Source: Orobanche coerulescens
Lineage: Eukaryota > Streptophyta > Magnoliopsida > Lamiales > Orobanchaceae
Assembly: GCA_033398695.1 (NCBI GenBank)
Contig: CM065819.1
Location: 10,465,501-10,529,500, forward strand
Direction of reading: 5' to 3'
Length of the DNA stretch: 64,000 nt
Shown here: one piece after another, positions 45,041 to 56,337 of the stretch
Layout: every line of letters starts with the position of its first letter
Numbering within the stretch: the stretch's first letter is position 1
The notes under the pieces: model-generated
The model's database searches: none
Told to the model about the DNA's origin: nothing
Seen by the model: the letters and a program-made list of their open reading frames with translations, nothing else
Program-made: the position numbers and the translations under genes

Positions 45041-47344
45041 TGTAACACCCCAACCCAACGAGGGTAGAAGCATCACATTATGGTGACATATCAAAGCATA
45101 CATAATGAACATAATGAACAACGGAAGTCTTAAACATAAATAATAAAAAGGAGTTAAGTCGAAAAGACTTGAACCAAAACATAAGTTCAACGAAAAGAAA
45201 TACTCCAAAGGGATGAATAACAAATCATCCAAGTCTAAACAATGTCCTAACAATAGCAAAATAAATCTAAGATGACTAGAATAAAGTCTCTACAAGCTCA
45301 ACTCTCAAACCCAAAGCAATCCCAGCTCCTAGCTTAGATACCTGCCGCAGGAAAAGGGAAATGCAGTTGAGCTTAAAAAGCCAGTGAACAGACATATATA
45401 AACGAAACCAAAAGATAAGGAACGAACTTATAAAGTACGGTGCAATGGGAAAAGCATTAGGTATAAACAAATGGATATCAAAAGTAAGTAAAGGTCAGTA
45501 ATCTACCACGATCCCGAACATAAATCAAGTCAAATATCATAGTAAACATGGAGTAGCTAACTCCCGAACATGTGAAAGACGTGTATTGCACACAAGCATC
45601 AATCACCGAACATAACATATCATATCAAAATCATGTCATATCCAATCAAATACAAATCAAACCTAGGATGCATCCATACGCCCCCGAACAATCGTATTGG
45701 CCATAACAAATATAAAGTGCGCATATCATAACAAAATGGGACGATGTGGAACATCACTCAACCACACTAGAGTCGTGCCATTGGTGCATCAATTACACGG
45801 CCATGTACCTTCATGGCTAGGAAACGAACTTGGCTCGGGTATCAAACTGAAGGGTTCAAATGTCATATCATATCAAAGTTCATATCAAGGTTCATATCAA
45901 ATGTTCATAATCAAAGGTTTACAAATCCAAGGGAGCATAGCAAAGGCATAGATCAACTAAGAAAGCCATAATAAGAAGGCTCAGATCAAAGGCATTATAA
46001 TCAAAACTAATATCAAACCGTTGTGAACGAATCATGAGAAACTTTAAGGGATAAGGTTAGAATATCTGTACCTTATTCAAAGCAAGTAAAAGGAAAGAAA
46101 GGTCACACGAGATGGATCACTCCCGCTTCATGGAACCTATACGAATTAAATACCAAGTATTACTTTAAGCTCAATTTGAATTAGGTTACTCATTTTAGTA
46201 TACTTCTATAAATTGTAAGTTTCCATATTTAGAAGGTTTCCAGATTTAGAACATTAGTCATTAATATCCAAAGTTATCATTTAATCAATTTAAGGTATTA
46301 AACGTGACAATATAAATAGTTTAAGGTTCATAATGATAATTATATAAGTTTAGGGTTTATAGTGCAAATATTATAAGATTAGGGTATAAAATGTAAGTAT
46401 CATAAAGTTACATGGTTTCACAAGTTAAGCCCTTTAGTTTATAAAATGATAAGTTCAACCCGTAAGTTTAATAATACACACATAACCCTTATTTAGCCTT
46501 TTAACCTTTTATCAGCTTTTAACTATGAACAGGTCACAACTTGACGAATTTTTGGACCACATCAGAACTCAGAGTTAAACTTCACGAAACTTGACACAGG
46601 TACGTAAATGTCTTTACAACCCACACAAATTTTCCCAGAATTTATTAATTAGTTTAACCCCACACGAAAAATACTCAAACTCAGACTATTCAGAAAACTG
46701 ACCTGCAGTTGTACCCAAAAAGTATCCGCCTCAACGACCTACCAAAACATCCAAGAAAAGTTCCCAAAAATTCATGGTATTACTAATCATACATAAGTTA
46801 CATACTGTAGAGTTTCATGGCCCAACTCATTATAGTTTTGAATAAAAAATCGACAAAGGAGAGTGGTAGCATCCGATGTGTTGTATATATATTCTTAGGG
46901 TTTTGCTTTGTGTGTATTATATGTGTATTTAACGTGTGATGAGAAGAGAGGAGGGAAACGTGTGATGAGAAGAGGGCAAAAATCAAGGAATGCCGTGATG
47001 AGAGAATATTGGTAACGTGACATGTGGGATTGATATCTCATTCCTTATTTAGTTTCAATAATGGACTTAGGCTTGTTATGTTATGATCACTTGAATTCAA
47101 CTCTCTATACTCAGCCCAAAAGGAAATATTAAGCGCGTGAATTTAATACACATGTATATGGTTGTAACTTTTAATTATCAAAAGTCTTAATGGTTAGTAA
47201 AGTTGTGAAATGTTCAAGCATTAGTATTCATAATGCTTAGGTTAAATATAATTAAATGTTTTAGGTTATTTAATCGTCTTCCAAAAGTTTCAAATTAGAG
47301 GGTATTTTAGGTATTTAATAAGTTTAAAATTTTCGGGTATTACA
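45041..47344 (-). repeat. Solo gypsy LTR H
   Basis: Starts TGTAACACCCCAACCC, ends TTTTCGGGTATTACA, 2304 bases, flanked by a perfect CCAAG duplication (45036-45040 and 47345-47349) inside B's RT. No internal coding region, hence a solo LTR. The inner half has CCCGAACA repeats; I see no palindrome array. Confidence 0.88.
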
Positions 47345-48060
47345 CCAAGGCAACAACACTTTAATTATTGTTGTTCTTGCTACCAGTGCATATGTGTCAA
47401 AAAATAATCGATTCCTTCCCGTTGACGAAATCTTTTGGCTACCAATCTAGCCTTGTAAGTGTTAAGAGTACCATATCTATGATATTTCTTTCGAAACACC
47501 CACTTACACCCAATGGGTTTCGACCCTTTGGGTATATCAACAATCTCCCAAGTGTGGTTTGACATAATAGAATCCATTTCATCTTGGATAGCATCCTTCC
47601 AAAAAGCAGAGTCCCGAGAATTCACTGCTTCATTATAAGTCTTAAGATCATCTTCAACAAGAAGAATAATCGGAATCTTTCAGGAAAAATTCTCTCTATT
47701 TCCTTCTACTAGGTAAAAAGAATTAAGTTGAGAATCTATTTCATCAAGTTCCAAATCCTTAGTCTTAAGGACTCTCTTGCTAATCCGAGGTTCTGGTTGT
47801 TCTACAACAACCCTAGAAGAACTGTCCTCTCGAGGTTCTTCATTTGTGGAATTTTGAGATTTCTTTTCCTTAGAATTAGAGTTCTCAAAGAATTCCACGT
47901 CTCGGGATTCTACTATAACATTAGATTCTAAATTTAGAAGTCTATATGCCTTGTTATTCGTAGCATAGACAACAAAATCACTTTGTGTCTCTCAAGGACC
48001 CAAATTGGTTCGTTTAGGATCCATTTTTTGTAGTAGGCTAGGCACCCCCACACTTTGAAA
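47345..48060 (-). pseudogene. RT N-terminus and linker of element B
   Basis: RT fingers: SAFWKDAIQDEMDSIMSNHT, IPKGSKPIGCKWVFRKKYHR and YKARLVAKRFRQREGIDYF (47380-47625). Upstream is an acidic linker with VVVEQPEPRISKRVLKTKDL (47680-47898), as in TNT1-like Pol between integrase and RT. Frameshifts near 47630 and 47675. H interrupts the 5' end of the next segment. Confidence 0.8.
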
Positions 48061-48780
48061 TACCTAATATTCGGCTTTTGCCCTTTCCATACCTCGTATG
48101 GAGAAATTTGGGTTTTCTTTAATATGGTTTAAAATATGACATGCAGAAAGTAAAGCTTCACCCCACAAACTAAAAAGTAATTCAGAATGCATTAACATGG
48201 CATTTGTCATCTCTTGAAGTGTCCTATTTTTACGTTCGGCTAAACCGTTTTGTTGTGGTGTACGTGGTGCGGAACATTCATGAACAATACCATTTTCTTC
48301 ACAAAACACATTAAAATCACTAGGAAAATATTCACCACCTCTATCACTTCTAAGAACTTTAATATTAATTCCTAATTGATTTTCAACTTCAGCCTTATAC
48401 ACCTTCAAAGCATTAAAAGCATCATATTTATATTTAAATAAATACACATATGTAAATCTAGATCAATCATCAATAAAGGTAATAAAGTATTTATTTCCCC
48501 CATGGGTTAACATGACATTAAATTCACATAAATCGGAATGTATAATATCTAACAACTTAGAATTTCTCTCTACACTACAAAAGGGTTTCTTTATCATTTT
48601 AGATTTCACACATATTTCACATTTATCTAATTTATCAGATTTGCACGAAATTAATCCACATTTAATTAATCTTTTCATTGTGTTAAATCCTATATATGCT
48701 AATCTACTATGCGATAAATCAACAGAATCAATCATATAAGCAAAAGGAGAAATTTTTTTAATAACATTTTCAATAATACA
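48061..48780 (-). pseudogene. Integrase of element B
   Basis: HHCC-side sequence SHSRLAYIGFNTMKRLIKCG and CEICVKSKMIKKPFCSVERN (His/Cys zinc site), then the catalytic core: IHSDLCEFN (first Asp), KVLRSDRGGEYF (second Asp) and QQNGLAERKNRTL (Glu), with LFSLWGEALLSACHILNHI following. All three D-D-E residues are seen. A stop near 48460 separates two open stretches. The enzyme joins cDNA ends to target DNA. Confidence 0.84.
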
Positions 48781-49393
48781 TAATTTGACCATCCCTTCAC
48801 CGGAGCAGCCCTTTCCAACAAACACACCATTACGGGTCAAGATAAGCTTGCCCGACTCATACATAGATTTGATCCCCAATTTTCCTAGGAGATCACCACT
48901 AACAAGGTTCCTATTCATTTCCGGAACATGGAGAACATTGGTCAAAGTGACCTTCTTCCCGGATGTGAAGTTCAGTTCCACGTTTCTGATGCCAACGACC
49001 TTTGAGCATTGCTCCTTTCCCATCTGAACTTCTTGTCCTTCATCGACTTCATAATTGGTGTTGAAAGCAGCCCTATCATAGGATACATGGATGGTAGCAA
49101 AAGTGTCGTACCACCATCCTTGAACCTTGCCCTTGACCGCCATAAGTTTGCTCACCGTAGCGATTATGTTCCCATCGGCCATAGTGGCGTCGACTTCTTT
49201 TTCAGCCATTTTGCGGTGTCGACAATCTCGAGCATAGTGACTGGGTTTGCCACACACATAGCAGCCCCCGTTGGACCCCTTGGACATAGACTTGTTGTCG
49301 GACTTGACTTTTCCGGAATGCTTGAATTTCTTTGAACCCTTTTTGGGACCCAAAGAACTTCCTTTTTCATTCCACTTCCTCTTGCCTTTCACG
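48781..49393 (-). pseudogene. Gag zinc knuckle and protease of element B
   Basis: The frame has GCYVCGKPSHYARDCRHRK, a CCHC knuckle lacking the usual Gly (CGKPSHYARDC), and the protease region WWYDTFATIHVSYDRAAF, in which the D-S/T-G triad reads DTFA: the Gly is replaced by Phe. It then continues with LTNVLHVPEMNRNLVSGDLL into the integrase. The altered triad alone would inactivate the protease. C interrupts the gag frame at 49394. Confidence 0.8.
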
Positions 49394-49525
49394 TGTTGGA
49401 ATATTTATTCCACACATTATTTAATTTATGTTTTGATGATTAAAGTTGCTAAACTACAAAACAACATCGAGGCGAAGCAAAACGGCGAAGCAGACGAAGA
49501 CGTAAAAATTTCAATCTGGACTGCA

Positions 49526-49958
49526 TTAGCGCACGCTAAGGGACATATGTTAGCGCACGCTAACGAGGAGTCAGCTGCATTCCAGCCTAGCATCGAAGTA
49601 AGCTGCAGTGAAGTCAGCAGATGGATAGCGCACGCTACACTCTATTATTAGCGCACGCTACCCTCTATCATTAGCGCACGCTACAAAGGATGATTAGCGC
49701 ATGCTAAGATGTTTGAATCGTCAATCCGAACGTTGGGAAAAGCAGTCAAAGTCGGCATATCAAACGGTCACTTTGACAATCCATGCAACGGATATATTGG
49801 ATTAGCGACGCTACAAAGGAAGTGGTAGCGCACGCTAATCAAGGGCGAGCTACCGGACTGAAATATAAAGTGATTAACGACGCTACATGAAAGCCTTTAC
49901 GACGCTAGAGCAAAAATGTGCGATAGCGCACGCTAAGAAGGAAGGCTAGCGCACGCTA
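49526..49958 (+). promoter_or_regulatory. U3 array of TTAGCGCACGCTAA in C, 5' LTR
   Basis: Twelve units: nine intact or one-base variants (49526, 49550, 49626, 49649, 49672, 49695, 49826, 49922, 49947) and three with a single-base deletion in the centre (TAGCGACGCTA near 49804, TAACGACGCTA near 49874, TACGACGCTAG near 49898). The last ends 42 bases before the TATA box. Confidence 0.85.
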
Positions 49959-50000
49959 GCTAGTCAACCGGCAAGAACGGCTAGTAAGGAGGAAGAAGGC

Positions 50001-50010
50001 TATAAATACC
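50001..50010 (+). promoter_or_regulatory. TATA box of C, 5' LTR
   Basis: TATAAATACC downstream of the array; the twin in the 3' LTR is at 53165-53174. Confidence 0.8.
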
Positions 50011-50521
50011 AAGGAGTTGGTATTATTCCATACAACAACATTGAGCAAAGCATACATACGTGTTATATCATTGTAAACATTATAGTTGTTGTTCTTGAGC
50101 TTAATTAAGAGTGATTGAGTGTTATACACAAGATCATACACGGGCGATAAAAAGAAAAGATACGATTTGATTCGGTGTTATTAGGATCAAGGATCCGGCA
50201 TTATTAGAATCACAATCGCTATCTTAGTGAGGTTTATCTAGTACCCATAGAAAGCTAGAGTGGTTGATTCCTTATCCAATAGAAAAGGAAAGACGGTTTT
50301 ACTCGGACCGATAGAAGACGAGCTTGTAACGGTAATCCCTCGACCGATAGAAGAGAGGCGTAGAGGTTTTGATCTTAAGCCTAAGGAAAAAGATACATCG
50401 AGAGAGGACGTAGGCTTCGTTAATAGCCGAACCTCTATAAATCCTCGTGTCCTTTATTTTCCGCAATTTATTTTCGCTTCCGCATAAAACGGCGCAAATA
50501 TCCGATTTGGTACCCAACAAT

Positions 50522-50535
50522 TGGTATCGGAGCGG
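50522..50535 (+). other. Primer-binding site of element C
   Basis: TGGTATCGGAGCGG two bases after the LTR, close to the Met-tRNA site. Confidence 0.8.
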
Positions 50536-50576
50536 TACTCCAATACGCGGCTTAACATCTGAGGAGAAAAGATCCA

Positions 50577-52121
50577 ATGGCGTTTCAAATGGGTCCCGTC
50601 GAAGGCCTTGCACTCAACCGACCACCATTTTTTGATGGCTCAAACTTCATGACGTGGAAGAAGAAGATGTCTATATTCATCCGAGCATATGACATCGAGC
50701 TTTGGAAAGTGATTTGTCTTGGTCCAAAAATCCCAATGAATTCCAACGGTACGCTTAAAAATTTTGAAGAATATGACGACTCCGATTGGAAAAACGACCA
50801 TTTCAATTGTAAGGCAACTCAACTTCTTTATTGTGCCTTAAATCCGGAAGAACACAACCGGATATCATCGTGTGATAGTGCCAAAGAAATCTGGAAAATG
50901 CTTGAGGTAACACACGAAGGAACGTCTCAAGTCAAAGAGACGAAGATAAACATGCTCCTTCACGACTATGAATTATTCCAAATGAAGGACGACGAATCCA
51001 TCTCGATTATGCTCGACCGATTCTCGGTCATTACTAATGGATTAGCATGTTTCGGAAAACCACTTTCGAGTAGTGAGAAAGTAAAGAAAATTCTCCGATC
51101 ACTACCTCGAGAATGGGACGGTACGGTTACGGCAATAATGGAATCAAAAGATCTAAATACTCTCGATTTTAGTGCTCTCGTTGGTTCTCTTATCAACTAC
51201 GAGATTGTTCTAAAATCTCGGAATGCCAAACCAAAACCGAAGGAGAGGTCGATAGCCTTCAAGGCTAAAATGTCGAAAAAGAAAGAAGAAACCCCGGCGG
51301 ACGAAAGCGACGAAGAAATGGCATATTATGCCAAAAATATTAATAAGTTCCAACACTTATTAAACCGGAGGAAGAAGGACATTCAAGCGGGCGAACCTAA
51401 GAAATTCGACAACACTTGTCGATTATGTGGTAAACCAGGCCACTTTGCTAAGAACTGTCGAGTAAAGCAAAAGGAGGTTCTAATCGCAACATGGAGCGAC
51501 GAAGATCCCGATGAAGATTTTCTTGAACAAAATAATCTCGCGCTCATGGCCCGGAGTTCATTCGATGATAGCGACGTCGAAAGCCAAGTAAGTAATTCCT
51601 ACGATGAACTTTTTGAAGCATTCGAGTTACTACATACGGACTATCAAAATGCTTTAAATGAAATTAAATCCCTCAAGTCTAAATATAAAACTTTGGAAAT
51701 TGAAAATTCCATAATACTTGAAAAAGGGAAATTTGTCGAAATTGATCATTCAAAATGTATTGAAAATGAAAATATTTTGAAGAATGATCTCATTAAAATC
51801 CAAACCGAGCTTAAATCCTTGACAAAGAAATTCTCGTGCGGAAACGAGAAATTTGAACAAATGCTTGGTGTTCAAAAATTTACTTTGAATAAAGAGGGGT
51901 TAGGATTCAAATCACGTTCGAAAAACGAATCCGTCAATTTCAATATACCCCATTGCGAAAAGTGTTTAAAAATCGGGCATCACATTTCAAATTGCAAAAG
52001 CCCAAAACGGACGATAAAAATTAAAAAGATTTGGGTTCCTAAAGGAACAAACGTTTCAAACATCGTCTATGTTTCAAAAGAAAAACCAACTATCGGTTGG
52101 ATCCCCAAAAATAAATTTTGA
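50577..52121 (+). CDS. Gag polyprotein of element C, intact
   Basis: 514 codons, ATG 50577 to TGA. It is the capsid-nucleocapsid protein that would package element RNA into cytoplasmic particles. N-terminus: RPPFFDGSNFMTWKKKMSIF, then the UBN2-type capsid (SAKEIWKMLEVTHEGTSQVK, MLLHDYELFQMKDDESISIM, KKILRSLPREWDGTVTAI; residues about 100-215). First CCHC knuckle: CRLCGKPGHFAKNC (about 282-295). A coiled-coil-like Lys/Glu-rich region (about 340-430) follows, then a second knuckle CEKCLKIGHHISNC (about 472-485) and KKIWVPKGT, the usual end of a Sirevirus gag. No stop or shift, unlike its neighbours, so it may still be translated. No pol follows in this copy. Confidence 0.92.
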   Translation: MAFQMGPVEGLALNRPPFFDGSNFMTWKKKMSIFIRAYDIELWKVICLGPKIPMNSNGTLKNFEEYDDSDWKNDHFNCKATQLLYCALNPEEHNRISSCDSAKEIWKMLEVTHEGTSQVKETKINMLLHDYELFQMKDDESISIMLDRFSVITNGLACFGKPLSSSEKVKKILRSLPREWDGTVTAIMESKDLNTLDFSALVGSLINYEIVLKSRNAKPKPKERSIAFKAKMSKKKEETPADESDEEMAYYAKNINKFQHLLNRRKKDIQAGEPKKFDNTCRLCGKPGHFAKNCRVKQKEVLIATWSDEDPDEDFLEQNNLALMARSSFDDSDVESQVSNSYDELFEAFELLHTDYQNALNEIKSLKSKYKTLEIENSIILEKGKFVEIDHSKCIENENILKNDLIKIQTELKSLTKKFSCGNEKFEQMLGVQKFTLNKEGLGFKSRSKNESVNFNIPHCEKCLKIGHHISNCKSPKRTIKIKKIWVPKGTNVSNIVYVSKEKPTIGWIPKNKF

Positions 52122-52549
52122 CAAATGACATTTTACAAAGGGGGAGAATGAATATTTTTTGGGAAAATAATATTTTCAGGGGGAGTTTATACTCTTATTA
52201 ATGCATAAATTGGTAACATGCATATTTATATTTCATTTGGTATCCTTTATATTTTTTTACTTTTTGATGAAAACAAAAAGGGGGAGAAAGATATGAATTG
52301 AGATAAAAATGAGAAAAATCGAAGAAGTCGAAAAGAAAAGAAAAGCATACAAATAGGGGGAGTTGAAAAAATTGAAAAACGAAAAACGACGGACTTGAAA
52401 AATGAAGAAGTCGAAAAAGAAGAAAAGAAATGGAGAAACTAACGAAACGATCAAAGCCGAAAACTTTGATTTGTATAAATATACATATATTATTTTTTAC
52501 AGATTATCCAATTCAAGAGTTGTTTTGTAATCATCAAAAAGGGGGAGAT
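52122..52549 (+). other. Multiple polypurine-like tracts of element C
   Basis: Five tracts with GGGGGAG occur at about 52141, 52179, 52281, 52357 and 52541. Only the last (AAAAAGGGGGAGAT) abuts the 3' LTR and is the likely primer; repeated tracts upstream of it are a Sirevirus trait. The spacer between is A-rich with GAAGTCGAAAA repeats. Confidence 0.75.
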
Positions 52550-53683
52550 TGTTGGAATATTTATTCCACACATTATTTAATTTATGTTTTGATGATTAAA
52601 GTTGCTAAACTACAAAACAACATCGAGGCGAAGCAAAACGGCGAAGCAGACGAAGACGTAAAAATTTCAATCTGGACTGCATTAGCGCACGCTAAGGGAC
52701 ATATGTTAGCGCACGCTAACGAGGAGTCAGCTGCATTCCAGCCTAGCATCGAAGTAAGCTGCAGTGAAGTCAGCAGATGGATAGCGCACGCTACACTCTA
52801 TTATTAGCGCACGCTACCCTCTATCATTAGCGCACGCTACAAAGGATGATTAGCGCACGCTAAGATGTTTGAATCTGGTCAATCCGAACGTTGGGAAAAG
52901 CAGGTCAAAGTCAGCATATCAAACGGTCACTTTGACAATCCATGCAACGGATATATTGGATTAGCGCACGCTACAAAGGAAGTGGTAGCGCACGCTAATC
53001 GTTAAGGCGAGCTACTGGACTGAAATATAAAGTGATTAACGCACGCTACATGAAAGCCTTTACGTACGCTAGAGCAAAAATGTGCGATAGCGCACGCTAA
53101 GAAGGAAGGCTAGCGCACGCTAGCTAGTCAACTGGCAGCAACGGCTAGTAAGGAGGAAGAAGGCTATAAATACCAAGGAGTTGGTATTATTCCATACAAC
53201 AACATTGAGCAAAGCATACATACGTGTTATATCATTGTAAACATTATAGTTGTTGTTCTTGAGCTTAATTAAGAGTGATTGAGTGTTATACACAAGATCA
53301 TACACGAGCGATAAAAAGAAAAGATACGATTTGATTCGGTGTTATTAGGATCAAGGATCCGGCATTATTAGAATCACAATCGCTATCTTAGTGAGGTTTA
53401 TCTAGTACCCATAGAAAGCTAGAGTGGTTGATTCCTTATCCAATAGAAAAGGAAAGACGGTTTTACTCGGACCGATAGAAGACGAGCTTGTAACGGTAAT
53501 CCCTCGACCGATAGAAGAAAGGCGTAGAGGTTTTGATCTTAAGCCTAAGGAAAAAGATACATCGAGAGAGGACGTAGGCTTCGTTAATAGCCGAACCTCT
53601 ATAAATCCTCGTGTCCTTTATTTTCCGCAATTTATTTTCGCTTCCGCATAAAACGGCGCAAATATCCGATTTGGTACCCAACA
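52550..53683 (+). repeat. 3' LTR of element C
   Basis: 1134 bases; twelve array units at 52682-53122, all centre-complete, including those truncated in the 5' LTR. Confidence 0.95.
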
Positions 53684-53688
53684 TCACG

Positions 53689-54126
53689 CTCACCGCGTTA
53701 GCCCTGAAAGTAACGGCATCCGTCATCCTCTCTCTCATCCTCGATTCGTCCTCGATTCGAAGATGTTTTTGGATTTACTCCAAAGAGAAGTCCTCGGTAT
53801 TGTGAAGAAGTTTCTTCCGATAGTTTTTCCAGGAATTGGGCAACTTCGCAATAATTGCACCAACTTAGAAAGTCTCCAGAATATCAATCTTCACGGCCCT
53901 CAATTTGTTAACAATAACTTGAAATTCATGTACTTGAGCAAGTATGGGCTTATCGTCAAACATATTAAAATCAAAATAACTAGAGACAATGAACTTTTTG
54001 GTACCTTCTTCTTCGGCCTTGAATTTGTACTCGGGTGCCTTCCAAATCTCCATCGCCGATGGATTGACGGTGTAGAGATCATAGAGACGGTTGGATAGAG
54101 TGTTCAAAATATGGCCACGGCACAGC
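53689..54126 (-). pseudogene. Gag N-terminal piece of element B
   Basis: Minus-strand frame with LYTVNPSAMEIWKAPEYKFK, FIVSSYFDFNMFDDKPILAQ and VHEFQVIVNKLRAVKIDILE, then (frameshift) ANAVSV before C's duplication. This is the copia gag capsid region of the TNT1-like type. D cuts its upstream start at 54127. Confidence 0.75.
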
Positions 54127-56319
54127 TGTAACACCCCAAACTGGCGGGTATTACAGTGCCGTGGACCCCCAACTGGGACCCACCAGGCAAATGAAATTAA
54201 TGAATTACAAAGTATAAATGTAGTACCGAACCACATTATATCATCAATTACTCCGATAAGGAGTTTCAAGTACAACACACCTAGAAGAAAAGAATACATA
54301 TATATTTCATGTGGAGATAAAATATACAACACTGAATAAATAACATTCCAAACGGAAGTGCAGTGGAAAATACATAACAAGAGAGAGCATGAACAAATAG
54401 ATGGACTGGGGCCCCCTACTAGTATCACTGGGACTCCTCGCCGTCAACGTTCTCTTCCCATGCCTTTGCCTTTCCATGACCTGAAAACAATATCCCCCGA
54501 CGGGGTCAGTTACACAGAACAACAATCCTCAAGAGTTGAACAATCACCATAATTACATATATCTTAGTTATGAAATCAAGCTGAAGAGCGGCATCATAGT
54601 ATGCCCGTAATGGAATGTGAAAGTGCACAAGACGAGTGTCCTGACACACCCACCCTTGTACCTAATTAGTCTCACGGAGGTACGTTACCATATGCACAGT
54701 CTATTTTGTTGGTGAACCCGATCACATGACTATCATGTGCCCGAGTAAAAATCCACACATCTCCACCCGGCCACGCAATATGAACCCATAAGATCACAAA
54801 AACGAAAGTGACTAAAGAACATTAATGAATAACAATCCGACAAGGAATAACCCACCGAGATGAAATAGTAATGAAATGAATGGTAGCTCATTGAAATGAT
54901 TGGAACCGTCATTCCTCGTGAATTGAATGATTAATTTGATACTTACAAGTCTCAACACGATTAATATACCATGAATGAATTATGAATATGAATGAACAAC
55001 AACGAAAGGAATGAGTATCCTTTTAACCGAGTAAGAATTAACTTACTCAATACCGGTGATGAAATATCCTCTCTTGAAAAAACGTCCTTAATGGAGATAT
55101 CAGTCGCTCGAACAACCTTGAATAATAAAAATTCCAACAATTCGCTTAATATACGAATCAATGGCGATCATAACCAATTCAAGAGGTCGATACAATAAAT
55201 CCAAACTCATTGAGGCATTTCGACAAACACCTTGAAAACAATCCCCCATCCTTAACAACTAATCCCAATTGTATCGAAAACTAATCTCTAATGAACGATT
55301 CAATCCAACAAAACACCATCAACACAATCGATAATCCAATAAGAATACTCAATTAGAGCTTAGGATAACATCTAATTGAAAATCCCAATTCCATGTCAAC
55401 CTTCAAAGTGTTCTTGAGTAAAAATTCCAACAATCCGATGATAACTCATAAAAACTCATAATCATACGTATCTATCACAAATCATGATTATATCATCCAA
55501 AACATCATGCTACAACTCAAAATCGGACCTAGAGTTGAAGGAATTACCTTGGATTAGGATGAAGAATCCACAAATATGTTGTTAATCCACACCACAACTT
55601 GAAGAAGATGAAATCCTCCAATAAAGATGATGCAAAAACACCCAAAAAAGCCCACAAGATCGCCCAAGGAGAGGAGGAGGAAGGAGAATGATGAAATGAG
55701 CTTTCATCTCTCAAAACCCGCTGAAATAAGCTGTCCCGCACTGTGTGCCACGGCACAGGCTGAGTGTGCCACGGCCCACGACCAAAAACTGCCCAGGAAA
55801 ATGGCTTAGTGCCGCGGCCCGGCTAGCAGGGGGCCGCGGCCCACGGTACAGGCGGTTCCACCACCAATGGCACAATGTGTATGCCGCGGGCACACTATTT
55901 GGGCCCAAAAATAACGAAAAAAACGATGGGGGAAGAGAATAAAAACCATAAGATTCAATACTTGGGAACAATTACACGAAATGGAAGTGCAGAAACCCCA
56001 AAACGGTGGTTCCAAGCAATGATTACAAGGGTTTGCCCAACAATAGCACGATTCGAACAAGGAGTAAATTTTGAAATGGTATGAACTCCAATATCAACAT
56101 AGGCTAACGAAGCAATTGCAACAATCAAGATAATATCCTCATCTCGATTATCAAGAAAGGTTGAAACAATGAACAATATCGATACCCAACTCAAAGTTAC
56201 TCCGAACGGTGAACACGAATGAATGAATGTGAATGATGAATGGTTATTAATAAGTGAAAAAAATTATAGAGTGACGATTTACTAAATGAGAATGAATGAA
56301 TTTTCAATCGGGTATTACA
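54127..56319 (-). repeat. 3' LTR of gypsy element D
   Basis: Starts TGTAACACCCCAAAC, ends ATCGGGTATTACA, followed by the polypurine tract, hence minus strand. ACAGC precedes it (54122-54126); its partner lies outside the window. The start matches LTRs I and F. It carries a GC-rich palindrome cluster at 55735-55880. Confidence 0.88.
55735..55885 (-). promoter_or_regulatory. GC-type palindrome cluster in D U3
   Basis: Repeated units GTGCCACGGCAC, TGTGCCACGGCCCA, GTGCCGCGGCCC, GGCCGCGGCCCAC, and ATGCCGCGGGCACAC: palindromic around CCGCGG or CCACGG. I see no clear TATA box nearby. Position within the LTR matches the arrays of C, F and A. Confidence 0.6.
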
Positions 56320-56320
56320 T

Positions 56321-56335
56321 ACTCCCCCCCTTAAA
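56321..56335 (-). other. Polypurine tract of element D
   Basis: TTAAGGGGGGGAGT on the minus strand, one base from the LTR. Confidence 0.85.
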
Positions 56336-56337
56336 AA

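Larger units (their letters stand above)
49394..50519 (+). repeat. 5' LTR of element C
   Basis: 1126 bases, with a palindrome array at 49526-49958 and TATAAATACC at 50001-50010. Confidence 0.95.
49394..53683 (+). mobile_element. Sirevirus-like gag-only copia element C
   Basis: LTRs 49394-50519 and 52550-53683 (TGTTGG...CCAACA), about 99% alike outside the palindromes, and a perfect TCACG duplication (49389-49393 and 53684-53688) in B's gag. Primer site and an intact 514-codon gag lie inside, followed by a 430-base region with five GGGGGAG tracts and no pol. Multiple polypurine tracts and LTR palindromes are known features of Sireviruses. It is the youngest-looking element here and non-autonomous. 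Confidence 0.9.
20480..54126 (-). mobile_element. Ty1/copia element B, host of the nested insertions
   Basis: Minus-strand copia element of the TNT1-like type, in five surviving pieces: gag start (54126-53689), gag knuckle to RT start (49393-47345), RT middle (45040-44734), RT end and RNase H (22523-21584), and polypurine tract with 3' LTR (below 21069). The pieces join in order across insertions S, H and C, each flanked by a perfect 5-base duplication of B sequence, and D interrupts the gag start. Its 5' LTR lies beyond the window. Confidence 0.82.

Noticed and set aside
47345..49393. Considered as a separate copia element
   Set aside because: It joins in order with 45040-44734 and 22523-21584 across flanking duplications, so it is the same element B.
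49526..49958. Regularly spaced repeats as a CRISPR array
   Set aside because: Units are short near-palindromes with irregular spacing in a plant LTR promoter, without cas genes and without uniform spacers.
52122..52549. Coding sequence after C gag
   Set aside because: Only A/G-rich repeats and polypurine tracts; no frame continues gag.
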